From positions 124,001-188,000 of the forward strand of contig RZWH01000003.1 of the NCBI GenBank assembly GCA_004005435.1: DNA of 64,000 nt. The letters are read 5' to 3'. A program made the position numbers and the translations under genes. Numbering within the stretch: the first letter of the stretch is position 1; each line of letters begins with the position of its first letter. The stretch comes from Rhodobacteraceae bacterium CCMM004 (GTDB taxonomy: Bacteria > Pseudomonadota > Alphaproteobacteria > Rhodobacterales > Rhodobacteraceae). Of this stretch, positions 28,600-37,993 are shown one piece after another. The notes under the pieces were generated by a model. The model searched no databases. It was not told the origin of the DNA and worked only from the letters and a program-made list of their open reading frames with translations.

Positions 28600-29217
28600 T
28601 CAGGTCCCCGCGGCGCGCCCTTCGCGCAGACCGGCCATCACCGCGGTCAGCTCGGCGAGCCCGGTCTGGAGGGCGTCGAACTGCTCGGATCCCAGCGACG
28701 CGCGGACCAGCGCCTCGCGCTCGCCGATGCGCGTGCGCACCTGGGCCAGCCGGGCATGGCCGTCGTCGGTCAGCGACAAGACCACCGCGCGGCGGTCGGT
28801 TTCCGGCACGCTCCGCCGCACCAGCCCGGATTGCACCAACGCCTGCACATGCCGCCCGAAGGTCGTGGCGTTCATGTAGAGGAGCTTGGCATAGTCGCCC
28901 TGCAACAGGCCGTGGCGGGCTCCCAGAACGATCAAGATAGCCAGCCCCTCGGGACCGAGATCAAGATCGCCATAGAGATCGCGGATCGCGCCGTCGATCA
29001 TCCGTCCGCCGATCTGGAGGTGCAGCCCCATGGGCAGGTCGCCCCAGATCTCGGCCCGCGCCCGTTCCGCCAGCGGGGTGATGTCCACGGCATCCGCGCC
29101 GGGCGGCGCGCCCGTGCCGTCCGATCCACCGTTCCCTTGGGGCGCATGCATGGCAACCATCTGACCGCCCTGTCCATCGACTGTCGTGTTCAATTCCACT
29201 TTCTGACACTCATCCAT
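28600..29217 (-). CDS. MarR family transcriptional regulator
   Basis: A 205 aa winged-helix regulator. The N-terminal 50 residues are glycine-rich and poorly structured. The winged helix lies around residues 85-155, with GPEGLAILIVLGARHGLLQGDYAKLLYMNATTFGRHVQALVQSGLVRRSVPETDRRAVVLSLTDDG-type spacing, including the DxRxxxLxLT wing. It probably binds as a dimer near its own promoter and responds to a small ligand. The 362-base upstream gap has an A/T-rich patch suited to an operator, but no clear dyad was found. Possible targets are the M20 pair or the argE/oxidase pair on either side. Confidence 0.85.
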   Translation of the reverse strand: MDECQKVELNTTVDGQGGQMVAMHAPQGNGGSDGTGAPPGADAVDITPLAERARAEIWGDLPMGLHLQIGGRMIDGAIRDLYGDLDLGPEGLAILIVLGARHGLLQGDYAKLLYMNATTFGRHVQALVQSGLVRRSVPETDRRAVVLSLTDDGHARLAQVRTRIGEREALVRASLGSEQFDALQTGLAELTAVMAGLREGRAAGT

Positions 29218-29579
29218 TTCACATTATCCTCTCGTCCCGCCGGAGCCGGGTCAGGTCATCGCGACCCCGCCCGGAGAGACTCATCGCTCGTAATGAATAA
29301 ATTCGATCCTGCATAATCACGATTGTTAGGGGTCGGTGAGCTGCCCGACGTCTTGGCCGAGGCGGATGCGGAATAGTCTGCAAAGACGGTGGCCAGTCTG
29401 TGCGCATTCGACGCCTGTATACATCGCGCCATGATTGCATGAGTCGGGTCAGATCGGCAAGCCGGACCGCGAACTTCGCTTTTGGGTTGAAAAGCCCTCG
29501 GGTCAACGCCACCCAGCCGCGCAGCGCCCCGCGCGGTGCAGGGCGCAGGCGGGGCCAGATCGGGCGCAGTCGGGGTTGG
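29218..29579. other. Intergenic region upstream of the MarR gene, no gene seen
   Basis: The half nearest the MarR gene (29290-29420) is clearly less GC-rich than its surroundings and probably holds the regulator's promoter and operator. The other half is GC-rich. ORFs crossing it lack ribosome-binding sites and have arginine/proline-rich shadow composition. No terminator or tRNA was recognised. Confidence 0.45.
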
Positions 29580-30932
29580 CTAGAGGTGCGCGGGCGATGG
29601 GGTCGGCGCCCCGGCGGCGAAGCGCGACAGGCGGAATGCCGCCAGGTCGTGGCCCGGCGCGCGGTCGAGCGCCAGGTCGGCAGCCACCCGCCCGACCGCG
29701 GGCCCGATTCCGAAGCCGTGGCCGGACAGACCCGTGGCAACGACGAGACCGGGCAGCCCCGCAACCCGGTCGATGACCGGCAGGAGGTCGGGCATTGTGT
29801 CGATCAGCCCCGCCCAGGCGCGGCGGAACCGCACCGGCCCAAGCTCGGGAAAGGCGTCGGCGAACCGCCGGGCGATGATCTTCAGGCGCCGCGGGTTCGG
29901 CGACGGGTCGAGCACGCGCATCCGCTCGAACGGGCTCTCCCGGTCGGGCGCCCAGCGTCGCGGCGTGCTCCAGCCGTCGGGCCAATCGCGCGGTGCGGCG
30001 GGGCGGAACGTGGTGCCCAGCGGGTCGGCCGCGAGCTGCGGCAGGAACGCGCGCAGGTGCCGCACCGCGTCCGGCCCGACGAAGAGGTCGTGGTCCCCTG
30101 ACGCGGCCAGGGTGTAGCCGCCGTCGGCGCGGCGGCGGAAGGCGATGCGGTCGTCGGCCGCCTGTCCGTCGAAGATCTCGGCCATCGGCTCGGTCGCCGC
30201 CACGGTCGCACGCACCGACAACTGCGGCAGGGTGACGCCGTGGGCCCGCAGGAACAGCCCCGACCAGGCGCCGCCGGCCAGGATCACCCGCGGCGCGGCG
30301 ATCCGGCCTGCCTCGGTCACCACGCCCGCGACCTTGCCGCCGGCGATGTCGAGCGCCCGGACGGCGCAGCTTTCGCGCAACGTCACCCCGTCCCGCACCG
30401 CCGCCCGCGCCAGGGCGGGCACCGCCACCCACGGCTCCGCGCGCATGTCCGAGGCGGTCCAGAGCGCGCCGTCCCAGCGCCCTGCCCCGCCGCGAATCAG
30501 TGCCTCGGTCTCCGCCCGGGTCAGGAGGCGGGTGTCGAGCCCGTGGGCCTCGGCATGGGGCATCCACGCCTTATAGCGCGCGCGGTCGGCCGGTTTGCGG
30601 ATCAGATAGGCGGTACCGGTGCGGTGCAAACCCAGGTTCGCCTCCGCCCGCGCGGGCAGCTCCCGCCAGAGCCGGTTCGCCTCGACCATCAGCGGCAGTT
30701 CGGCCGGGTCGCGCCCCTGCTGGCGGATCCAACCCCAGTTGCGCGAGGACTGCTCCCCCGCCACGCGCCCCTTTTCCAAGAGGACCGTCCGGTGCCCCGT
30801 CGCCGCCGCATGCCAGGCGGCGGTCACCCCGGCGATGCCGCCGCCGATCACCACCACGTCCGCCGCCGCCGGCAGCGGCCCGCCGTGGCTCGCAGGCGCG
30901 CGGTCGGTGGGCGGTCCGTCGGGCATCGTCAT
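29580..30932 (-). CDS. FAD-dependent amine/amino-acid oxidase (DAO family)
   Basis: A 450 aa flavoprotein. The N-terminal dinucleotide fold VVVIGGGIAGVTAAWHAA begins near residue 26, followed by SRNWGWIRQQGRD, a signature of GlcD/PuuB-type glycine or D-amino-acid oxidases. The FAD-closing C-terminal motif is VATGLSGHGFGIGPAVGR. It should oxidise the C-N bond of an amino acid, amino-acid derivative or amine to an imine. Its ATG overlaps the TGA of the argE-like gene (ATGA), so deacylation followed by oxidation is a reasonable pathway. The exact substrate is unknown. Confidence 0.85.
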   Translation of the reverse strand: MTMPDGPPTDRAPASHGGPLPAAADVVVIGGGIAGVTAAWHAAATGHRTVLLEKGRVAGEQSSRNWGWIRQQGRDPAELPLMVEANRLWRELPARAEANLGLHRTGTAYLIRKPADRARYKAWMPHAEAHGLDTRLLTRAETEALIRGGAGRWDGALWTASDMRAEPWVAVPALARAAVRDGVTLRESCAVRALDIAGGKVAGVVTEAGRIAAPRVILAGGAWSGLFLRAHGVTLPQLSVRATVAATEPMAEIFDGQAADDRIAFRRRADGGYTLAASGDHDLFVGPDAVRHLRAFLPQLAADPLGTTFRPAAPRDWPDGWSTPRRWAPDRESPFERMRVLDPSPNPRRLKIIARRFADAFPELGPVRFRRAWAGLIDTMPDLLPVIDRVAGLPGLVVATGLSGHGFGIGPAVGRVAADLALDRAPGHDLAAFRLSRFAAGAPTPSPAHL

Positions 30933-32092
30933 CGGCAGAGATGGTCCACCAGCCGCTCCATGAACGCCTCTCCGGCAGCCAGTTGCGCGGCCTCGATATA
31001 CTCGTCGGGCTGATGCGCCTGGGCGATGTCGCCGGGGCCGCAGACCACCGCCGAGTACCCCCGCGCCTGGAACTGCCCCGCCTCGGTGGCATAGCTCACC
31101 GCATGGGTGCCGTTGTCGCCGGTCAGCATCCGCGTCAGACGCTCGGCCTCGCCCGCGTCTTCCTGCGCCAGAGCGGGCACGTCGAAATACTTTTCCAGGT
31201 CGATCCCCGCCTCGGGCCGCACTGCCTTCATCTCCGCCTCGATCCGCGCCACCTCGGCCAGGAAACGCGCCCCCCAGTCCTCGGAGCTTTCCCCCGGAAC
31301 GACCCGCCAGGACAGCAGGAACTCGCAGTCCTTGGCGGTGATGTTGTGCGCGGTGCCACCCTGGACCATCCCCACGTGGAGCGTCGTCCAGGGCGGGTCG
31401 AAATCGGCGGCCAGGGGCCCCGGCGCCGCCGCGCGGTTCTCTGCGTTCATCCGGTTGGCCCAGTCGATCAGACGCGCCGCCTCCATCACCGCGCTGACAC
31501 CCTGGTGCATGATTGAGGAATGCACCTCGAAGCCGCGCATCCGCACGCGATAGCCCGCGCCCCCCTTGTGTCCGGTGACGACCTGCATCGTCGAGGGCTC
31601 GCCGATGATCGCCGCCGCGGCCCGGGGAAGGTGGGCCACCATCTCGTCGATCATCGGCGGCGCGCCGGTGCAGCCGACCTCCTCGTCGTAGCTCAGCGCG
31701 ATCTGCAAGGGCCGCTTCACCCCCCGCTCCAGGGCGAGCGGCACGGCCGCCAGGGCCAGCGCATCAAACCCTTTCATGTCGCAGGTGCCGCGGCCGTAGA
31801 GGCGCCCGTTGCGCTCGGTCACGGTGAAGGGGTCGGAGGTCCAGTCCTGACCGTCGACCGGCACCACGTCGGTGTGTCCCGACAGGACGATGCCGCCCTC
31901 CACCTGGGGGCCGACATTGGCGTAGAGCGACGCCTTGTCCCGTCCGGCGTCCCAGACCCGAGTGGCGCGCACGCCGTGGCCGTCCAGATAGTCCTCGACC
32001 CAGTCGATGAGATCGAGGTTGCTGTCCCGGCTGACGGTGGGAAAGCTCACCAGCTTGTCCATGATGTCGCGGGCGGTGAGGCGGCGGGGCAT
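30929..32092 (-). CDS. argE: Acetylornithine deacetylase-like M20 peptidase
   Basis: A 387 aa M20A zinc hydrolase with motifs VLSGHTDVVPVDGQDW, LYGRGTCDMKGFDAL and LSYDEEVGCTGAP, an IIGEPSTMQVVTGHKG segment and a final HQPDEYIEAAQL. These match the ArgE clade, which removes the acetyl group from N-acetylornithine. Many Rhodobacteraceae carry several ArgE paralogues used in catabolism, and the context (an oxidase downstream, a peptide-type transporter upstream) argues for a catabolic N-acyl amino acid deacylase. An AGGAG site six bases before ATG 32092 fixes the start. It is divergent from the transporter operon across 212 bases. Confidence 0.85.
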   Translation of the reverse strand: MPRRLTARDIMDKLVSFPTVSRDSNLDLIDWVEDYLDGHGVRATRVWDAGRDKASLYANVGPQVEGGIVLSGHTDVVPVDGQDWTSDPFTVTERNGRLYGRGTCDMKGFDALALAAVPLALERGVKRPLQIALSYDEEVGCTGAPPMIDEMVAHLPRAAAAIIGEPSTMQVVTGHKGGAGYRVRMRGFEVHSSIMHQGVSAVMEAARLIDWANRMNAENRAAAPGPLAADFDPPWTTLHVGMVQGGTAHNITAKDCEFLLSWRVVPGESSEDWGARFLAEVARIEAEMKAVRPEAGIDLEKYFDVPALAQEDAGEAERLTRMLTGDNGTHAVSYATEAGQFQARGYSAVVCGPGDIAQAHQPDEYIEAAQLAAGEAFMERLVDHLCR

Positions 32093-32304
32093 GGCGATCT
32101 CCTGAACCGGGGGGCAGCGCGCAGGGTGGTGCCGCGGCGGCAGGAGGTCAAGCGCGGCGCCGCATTTCCGGGCAGGCGCCGAAGTGTTGCGCAAGGTCAC
32201 CGTGATTTGGGTTGCGGCGGGGGGCCGAATCCGCAACCATCCAGGCCAATCTCCGGCCTGACCGGGGAACGAACGGTTCTGACAAAGACCGCAGGGAGAT
32301 CTGG

Positions 32305-33297
32305 ATGCCCGATGGGGCCGCGCCCGTGCTCGACGTACGGGATCTGAAAACCGTGTTCCTGACCCGCTCGGGCGAGGTGCACGCCGTGAATTCCGTCAGC
32401 TTCGATGTCCGCCCGGGCGAGCTCCTGGGCGTCGTCGGCGAAAGCGGGTCTGGCAAGTCGGTGACGATGATGTCGCTGATCGGCCTGTTGCCGTCGCCGC
32501 CCGCCGAGGTGCGCGAGGGGCAGGTCCTGTTCGGCGGTCGGGATCTGCTGTCCGTCGACGCCGACACCCTGCGCCACATCCGGGGCGGGCGCATCGGGTT
32601 CGTGTTCCAGGATCCGATGACGTCGCTGAATCCGGTGTTCAACGTGGGCTTCCAGATCATGGAGCCCCTGCGCACCCATATGGGCCTGGGCAAGAAGGCG
32701 GCGCGCGACCGCGCTGTGGAGTTGCTGGAGCTCGTGGGGATCCCAGACGCGCGGCGGCGGCTGGGGGATTATCCGCACCAGTTCTCCGGCGGGATGCGGC
32801 AGCGGGTGATGATCGCCATCGCGCTGGCCTGCGATCCCGAGGTGCTGATCGCCGACGAGCCGACGACCGCGCTGGACGTCACCATCCAGGCGCAGATCCT
32901 GGAGCTGGTGAAAGAGCTGCGCGAAAAGCTCGGGATGGCCATCGTCTGGATCACCCACGACCTGGGCGTCATCGCCGGGATCGCCGACCGGGTCATGGTG
33001 ATGTATGGCGGCCAGGTGGTGGAACAGGCGCCGGTGCGCGAGCTGTTCGGCAACCCGCGCCACCCCTATACCCGCGCGCTGCTCAAGACCGTGCCCCATG
33101 TGCGCGGCGAGCGGGCCAAGCGGCTGGAGGTGATCCAAGGCCAGCCGCCGATCCTGGGCGCGCCGCCCGACGCCTGCCCGTTCCGCGACCGCTGCGACCA
33201 CGCCTTCGACCGCTGCGCGCGCGAGAACCCGCAGCGCAGGCCGGTGGGCCACGGCCACGACGTCGCCTGCTTCTGGGATCCGGCCCATGACGGATAG
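32305..33297 (+). CDS. Peptide ABC transporter ATPase (DppD-like)
   Basis: A 330 aa cytoplasmic ATPase. Walker A is [14 protein letters not shown] near residue 45, the Q-loop is [11 protein letters not shown], the signature [13 protein letters not shown], and Walker [13 protein letters not shown]. The C-terminal oligopeptide-transporter extension contains a four-cysteine cluster ([14 protein letters not shown] and a later C) that binds an iron-sulfur centre in DppD/OppD proteins. An AGGGAG site precedes ATG 32305. This is the first gene of the transport operon; ATPases first, then binding protein and permeases, is a common order in this group. Confidence 0.93.
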   Translation: MPDGAAPVLDVRDLKTVFLTRSGEVHAVNSVSFDVRPGELLGVVGESGSGKSVTMMSLIGLLPSPPAEVREGQVLFGGRDLLSVDADTLRHIRGGRIGFVFQDPMTSLNPVFNVGFQIMEPLRTHMGLGKKAARDRAVELLELVGIPDARRRLGDYPHQFSGGMRQRVMIAIALACDPEVLIADEPTTALDVTIQAQILELVKELREKLGMAIVWITHDLGVIAGIADRVMVMYGGQVVEQAPVRELFGNPRHPYTRALLKTVPHVRGERAKRLEVIQGQPPILGAPPDACPFRDRCDHAFDRCARENPQRRPVGHGHDVACFWDPAHDG

Positions 33298-33330
33298 GCC
33301 CGATAGCGCAACGGGCGGCGCCCGACCGTG

Positions 33331-33445
33331 GGAGGGCGCGCACGCCCTCCGAGCGACGCGGCACCTTGAAGCCCGATTGCCGAGAATGCGGCGCACGACA
33401 TCGCCATGCGCCCTCCCGGCGGGAGGGTCGGACGCCGTCCGGCGT
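33331..33445. repeat. Palindromic cluster between the two ATPase genes, copy F
   Basis: Three stems lie in the 197-base gap: GGAGGGCG/CGCCCTCC around CGCA (33331-33350), CCCTCCC/GGGAGGG around GGC (33411-33427), and ACGCC/GGCGT around GTCC (33432-33445). They are less regular than copies A to C. Within an operon they could cause partial termination or protect part of the message. Confidence 0.55.
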
Positions 33446-33494
33446 GCCGCCGAGCGGGACGGGTGCCACAACGATGTCGCCGAAGGGCCCCACC

Positions 33495-34553
33495 ATGCTT
33501 GACGCCACCCCCCGAAAGAAGTTGGTCGAGGTCCGGGACCTCAAGATGCATTTCCCCATCTTTGCCGGGATCCTGCGCCGACGCGTGGGCGAGGTGAAGG
33601 CGGTCGACGGTGTCACCTTCGACATCTACGAGGGCGAGACGCTGGGCCTCGTGGGCGAGTCGGGCTGCGGCAAGTCCACCTGCGGCCGCGCCGTCCTGCG
33701 GCTCTACGAGGTCACCGAGGGCTCGATCACCATCGACGGCACCGACATCGCCGACTGGTCCCCCGAGGAGCTGCGCAAGATGCGGCCCACCATGCAGATG
33801 GTGTTCCAGGATCCCCAGGCGTCGCTCAATCCTCGGATGACCGTCGCCAACATCATCGGCGAGCCCCTGGACGAGCACCGGGCGCTCAGCAAGAAAGAGC
33901 GGCTCGATCGCATTTACGAGCTGATGGACCATGTCGGCCTGAACCGCGACTTCGCCAACCGCTATCCGCACGAGTTCTCGGGCGGCCAGAGGCAGAGGAT
34001 CGGCATCGCGCGCGCCCTGGCGCTGAACCCCAAGTTCATCGTGTGCGACGAGCCCATCGCCGCGCTCGACGTGTCGATCCAGGCGCAGGTGGTGAACCTT
34101 CTGGAGGACCTCCAGAACGAGTTCGGGCTGACCTACCTCTTCATCTCCCACGACCTGTCCATGGTGCGCCACATCGCCACCCGGGTCGCGGTGATGTATC
34201 TGGGCAAGATCGCCGAGCTGGCCCCGCGCGAGGCGCTCTACGACGAGCCGCTGCACCCCTATACCCAGGCGCTCCTCTCCGCCGTGCCCGAGCCCGATCC
34301 GGCGCTGGAGGCCAAGACCGAGCGCATCATCCTCAAAGGCGACGTGCCCTCGCCGTCGAACCCGCCGCGCGGCTGCAACTTCTGCACCCGCTGCCCGCAG
34401 GTGATGGACGTCTGCCGCGAGGTCGACCCCGAGTTCCGGGAGGTCAGACCGGGCCGCTACGTCGCCTGCCACCTCTACGCCGATACCAAAAGCGCGGCCG
34501 CGCCGAACGCGGCCCGATCCACGAGGCAACCGAGCGAACCACTCAGGGAGTAA
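33495..34553 (+). CDS. Peptide ABC transporter ATPase (DppF-like)
   Basis: A 352 aa ATPase partner of the DppD-like protein. Walker A is [13 protein letters not shown], the Q-loop [12 protein letters not shown], the signature [13 protein letters not shown], Walker [14 protein letters not shown], and the switch [11 protein letters not shown]. The C-terminal extension has the cysteine cluster CNFCTRC with a later CREV. ATG 33495 begins sequence alignable to family members; ATG 33474 is also in frame. It is followed closely by the binding-protein gene (seven bases), so expression of the two is linked. Confidence 0.92.
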   Translation: MLDATPRKKLVEVRDLKMHFPIFAGILRRRVGEVKAVDGVTFDIYEGETLGLVGESGCGKSTCGRAVLRLYEVTEGSITIDGTDIADWSPEELRKMRPTMQMVFQDPQASLNPRMTVANIIGEPLDEHRALSKKERLDRIYELMDHVGLNRDFANRYPHEFSGGQRQRIGIARALALNPKFIVCDEPIAALDVSIQAQVVNLLEDLQNEFGLTYLFISHDLSMVRHIATRVAVMYLGKIAELAPREALYDEPLHPYTQALLSAVPEPDPALEAKTERIILKGDVPSPSNPPRGCNFCTRCPQVMDVCREVDPEFREVRPGRYVACHLYADTKSAAAPNAARSTRQPSEPLRE

Positions 34554-34560
34554 TACCTCA

Positions 34561-36288
34561 ATGAAACTCAAGACATTGCTGATGGGCGCCGCCGCTGCGA
34601 CCGCGCTGAGCCCGGCCATGGCGCTGGCCGAGGCGCACGAAGGCGAACGCGGCCGCGACGGACAACTCAACATCATCTACTGGCAAGCGCCCTCGACGCT
34701 GAACCCGTTCCTCTCGGGCGGCACCAAAGAGGTCGAGAGCGCCAGCCTGGTGATCGAGCCTCTGGTCCGCTTCGACGAGAACGGCGAGATGGTGCCGTGG
34801 CTGGCCGAGTCGATCCCGACGGTCGAGAACGGCGGCGTGAGCGAGGACCTGACCACCATCACCTGGACCCTCAAAGAGGGCGTGATGTGGTCGGACGGCA
34901 CGCCCCTGACCGCCGAGGACGCGGTGTTCACCTGGGAATACTGCACCCATCCCGAGGGCGGCTGTGCCCAGGCGAGCTATTTCGACGGGGTATCGTCGGT
35001 CGAGGCCATGGACGACCGCACGATCAAGGTGACGTTCAACGCCCCCAAGCCGTTCCCCTACACCGCCTTCGTCGGATCGGAGAGCCCAATCATCCAGAAG
35101 GCGCAGTTCGCCGACTGCCTCGGCGCCCGCGCGCCCGAGTGCACCGACGCCAACTTCGGCCCCATCGGCACCGGCCCCTACAAGGTGGCGGAGTTCCGTC
35201 CCAACGACGTGATCACCTTCGAAGCCAATGAAATGTTCCGCGAGGAAGGCAAGCCCGCCTTTGCGACGGTCACGTTCAAGGGCGGCGGCGACGCAACCGC
35301 CGCTATGCGCGCGGTCTGCGAGACAGGCGAGTTCGACTATGCCTGGAACCTGCAAATTGATCCGACCGTACGGGCCGACATGATCGAAAGCGGCGGGATG
35401 TGCACCGAAGTCGTGGCATTCGGCACCAGCGTCGAGCGTCTGCACCTCAACCAGACCAACCCCTCGGCCGATCTGGGAGAGGCGCGCTCGACCGTCGAGG
35501 CCGGGCCGCATCCGTTTCTGACCGATCCCATCGTCGGCCAGGCCATGTCGATGGCCATCGACCGCCAGCTTCTGGTGGACATCGGCTATGGCTCGGGCGG
35601 TACGGTGACGTGCAACGTCCTGCCCGCCCCGCCGGCCTATGCCTCGACCGCCAACGACGACTGCAAGGTGCAGGACATCGAAGGTGCCAAGGCGCTGTTG
35701 GACGAAAACGGCATCGTCGACAGCGACGGCGACGGCATCCGCGAGTACGAGGGCACGCCGCTCAAAGTGCTCTACCAGACCTCGACCAACGCCGTCCGCC
35801 AGGACACCCAGGCGCTGATCAAGCAGTGGTGGACCGAGCTGGGCATCGAGGCCGAGTTGCGCAACATCGACGCCAGCGTCTTCTTCGGCGGCGACCCGTC
35901 CAGCCCGGACACGTTCCAGAAGTTCTATGCCGACATCGAGATGTACACCAACAACTTCGCCGGTGTGGATCCCGAGGCCTACATGGCCAACTGGCGCTGC
36001 GACGAGATCCCGGGCCCCGGCACCCAGTGGCAGGGCTCGAACATCCAGCGCTTCTGCATGGAAGAGTACGACGCCCTGGTCGACCAGATGGCCCAGACCG
36101 CAGGTCTGGAGGCACGTGCCGAGATCGCCAAGCAGATGAACGACATGATCATGCAGTCCTACTCGATCATCCCGCTGATCCACCGTGGCGGCGTGTCGGC
36201 CCACGCCAACTCGCTGGGCGGCGTCCGCATGAACGATTGGGACAGCGAGATCTGGAACGCCAAGGATTGGTACCGGACCGGCGAGTGA
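34561..36288 (+). CDS. Periplasmic substrate-binding protein, family 5 (peptide/opine/nickel type)
   Basis: A 575 aa secreted binding protein that feeds the ABC transporter. A Sec signal peptide (MKLKTLLMGAAAATALSPAMALA, cleavage after about residue 23) is followed by the family's GQLNIIYWQAPSTLNPFLSGG opening, the WTLKEGVMWSDGTPLTAEDAVFTWE motif and GPIGTGPYKV. Near residue 390 there is a DSDGDGIREYEG loop resembling a calcium-binding EF loop, often seen in this family. Family 5 proteins bind peptides, opines, nickel or glycosides; the pocket cannot be read here. The paired Cys residues in loops suggest disulfides. Confidence 0.92.
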   Translation: MKLKTLLMGAAAATALSPAMALAEAHEGERGRDGQLNIIYWQAPSTLNPFLSGGTKEVESASLVIEPLVRFDENGEMVPWLAESIPTVENGGVSEDLTTITWTLKEGVMWSDGTPLTAEDAVFTWEYCTHPEGGCAQASYFDGVSSVEAMDDRTIKVTFNAPKPFPYTAFVGSESPIIQKAQFADCLGARAPECTDANFGPIGTGPYKVAEFRPNDVITFEANEMFREEGKPAFATVTFKGGGDATAAMRAVCETGEFDYAWNLQIDPTVRADMIESGGMCTEVVAFGTSVERLHLNQTNPSADLGEARSTVEAGPHPFLTDPIVGQAMSMAIDRQLLVDIGYGSGGTVTCNVLPAPPAYASTANDDCKVQDIEGAKALLDENGIVDSDGDGIREYEGTPLKVLYQTSTNAVRQDTQALIKQWWTELGIEAELRNIDASVFFGGDPSSPDTFQKFYADIEMYTNNFAGVDPEAYMANWRCDEIPGPGTQWQGSNIQRFCMEEYDALVDQMAQTAGLEARAEIAKQMNDMIMQSYSIIPLIHRGGVSAHANSLGGVRMNDWDSEIWNAKDWYRTGE

Positions 36289-36355
36289 TCGCTCGCCCCC
36301 ACCGCGTGCCCCGGCCCTCGCGCCGGGGCACGCCCCCACCGAAGGCGACGGCGTC

Positions 36356-36976
36356 ATGACCTGGGACACCTACCTGCTCTATCTCGCGACGGTGGGCGTG
36401 TTCTTTGCGACGCCGCCGGGCAGCAGCCAGATCCTGATGATGTCGAACAGCCTGCGACACGGGCTGCGGCCCAGCCTGGCCACTGCCGCCGGAGATCTGT
36501 CCGCCAACGCGGTGCAGATGCTGGCGGCGGGCATCGGCCTAACCGCGCTCATCGCCTCGTCCGCCGGCGCGCTGACGGTCATCAAGTGGCTGGGCGTCGC
36601 CTACTTGCTGTGGTTCGGTCTGCGCACCTTCTTTGCCCCTGCCCCGTCTCTCGACGCCCCGGCCGTGCCGCCCGGCCGGCGCCGCCTCTTCGGTCAGGGC
36701 TTCGTCACCTCGGCCGCGAACCCGGAGGCGGTGTTCTTCTTCGCCGCCCTGTTTCCCCAGTTCCTGGACCCCGCGGTGCCGCTGGCGCCGCAACTCGCCG
36801 TGCTCGGCGCGACCTATCTCGTCGTCGACGGCGCGATCCTGGTGGCGATGGGCGCCGGGGCCACCCGCCTGTTGTCCGGCCTTCGCCACCGGGCCCGTCT
36901 TCTCAACCGGGTCGCCGGGGCGATGATGATCGCCGCCGCCGGCCTCCTCGGCCTCAAGGACGTCCATGCCCGCTAG
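36356..36976 (+). CDS. LysE/RhtB family amino-acid exporter, inserted in the transporter operon
   Basis: A 206 aa inner-membrane protein with about six hydrophobic segments. The first, FFATPPGSSQILMMSNSLRHGLRPSLATAAGDLSANAV-like region is the LysE/RhtB signature, and NPEAVFFFAALFPQFLDP is typical of the fourth helix. The family exports basic or neutral amino acids and homoserine lactones. It lies between the binding-protein and first permease genes on the same strand (gaps of 67 and 9 bases), so it is probably cotranscribed. It could relieve amino-acid build-up when imported peptides or acyl-amino acids are hydrolysed. Confidence 0.85.
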   Translation: MTWDTYLLYLATVGVFFATPPGSSQILMMSNSLRHGLRPSLATAAGDLSANAVQMLAAGIGLTALIASSAGALTVIKWLGVAYLLWFGLRTFFAPAPSLDAPAVPPGRRRLFGQGFVTSAANPEAVFFFAALFPQFLDPAVPLAPQLAVLGATYLVVDGAILVAMGAGATRLLSGLRHRARLLNRVAGAMMIAAAGLLGLKDVHAR

Positions 36977-36985
36977 AGCCGCCCC

Positions 36986-37993
36986 ATGCTGAACTATACC
37001 CTCCGCCGCCTGCTGATCTCGGTCCCGACGCTGTTGATCATCAGCCTGGCCATCTTTCTCCTCCTCGAACTCGCCCCGGGCGATCCAATGGCGCAGGTCC
37101 CCTTGACCGTCCCGCCCGAGGTCAAACAAAAGATGCGCGAGGCCCTGGGCCTTGGCGAGCCCGTGCCCGTGCGCTATTGGAAATGGCTGGTCCAGTTCTT
37201 CTGGATCGAGCCGCTGAACATGATCGACAACATCTTCGGCACCGCCTTTGCCGCGGGCGAGCAGCGGGTGCTCAGCTGGCAGACCCGATCGCCCGTCATG
37301 GACCTGGTCCTTCAGCGGATGCCGCAGACCCTGTGGGTGGTCGGCATGTCCTACATCGTCGGTGTGGCCATCGCGCTGCCCATCGGCATCTACTCGGCCT
37401 ACAAGCAGTATTCGGTCTTCGACCAGGCCGGCACCTTCGTGTCGATGATCGGCTATTCGGTGCCCCCGTTCTTCTCCGGCGTTCTGGTGATCGTCATCTT
37501 CTCGGTGCAGCTGGGCTGGTTCCCGTCGATCTATGATACCACCCACCGGGTGGTCGACTGGGACACCTTCGTGGTGCAGCTCCAGCAGATGGTGATGCCG
37601 GTGATGGTGCTGGCGCTCCAGACCACCGCGCAGATCAGCCGGTTCATGCGCGCCTCGATGCTCGACAACCTCAACCAGGATTACGTGCGCACCGCCCGGG
37701 CCAAGGGCATGACCGAGCAGGTCGTGGTGATGAAGCACGTGCTGCGCAACTCCATGATCCCGGTGGTCACGGTGATCGCGCTGGGCGTGCCCGGCATCTT
37801 CGGCGGCGCCATCATCACCGAGCAGGTGTTCAAGGTGAACGGCATCGGCCAGCTCCTGATCACCGCCATCCAGGCCAACGACCTGCCTCTGGTGCAGACG
37901 CTGACCTTCATCTTCGCCGTGCTGATCGTCGCGTTCAACCTGATCGCCGACATCCTCTACGGCATCCTCGACCCGAGGATCCGCTATGACTGA
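36986..37993 (+). CDS. Peptide ABC transporter permease (DppB-like)
   Basis: A 335 aa permease with about six membrane helices, opening with LNYTLRRLLISVPTLLIISLAIFLLLELAPGDP, the DppB/OppB signature. The cytoplasmic EAA loop that docks on the ATPases is YVRTARAKGMTEQVVVMKHVLRNSMIPV, near residue 232. The C-terminus DILYGILDPRIRYD is characteristic. A periplasmic loop around residues 70-100 carries extra aromatic residues. It overlaps the next permease gene by eight bases and works as its heterodimer partner. Confidence 0.93.
   Translation: MLNYTLRRLLISVPTLLIISLAIFLLLELAPGDPMAQVPLTVPPEVKQKMREALGLGEPVPVRYWKWLVQFFWIEPLNMIDNIFGTAFAAGEQRVLSWQTRSPVMDLVLQRMPQTLWVVGMSYIVGVAIALPIGIYSAYKQYSVFDQAGTFVSMIGYSVPPFFSGVLVIVIFSVQLGWFPSIYDTTHRVVDWDTFVVQLQQMVMPVMVLALQTTAQISRFMRASMLDNLNQDYVRTARAKGMTEQVVVMKHVLRNSMIPVVTVIALGVPGIFGGAIITEQVFKVNGIGQLLITAIQANDLPLVQTLTFIFAVLIVAFNLIADILYGILDPRIRYD

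Noticed and set aside
29400-30101. + strand frames in the gap before and across the FAD oxidase gene
   Set aside because: Arg/Gly/Pro-rich shadow composition antisense to the oxidase; no ribosome-binding site.
33298-33494. Possible extra N-terminus for the DppF-like ATPase beginning at 33366
   Set aside because: The added residues are low complexity, cross the palindromic stems and do not match the family; alignable sequence begins at 33495.
35701-35760. DSDGDGIREYEG loop in the binding protein as a true EF-hand
   Set aside because: Only one loop is present, without the flanking helices, and position 12 is Gly rather than Glu or Asp. Family 5 binding proteins often carry such a loop, so calcium binding is possible but not claimed as a feature.
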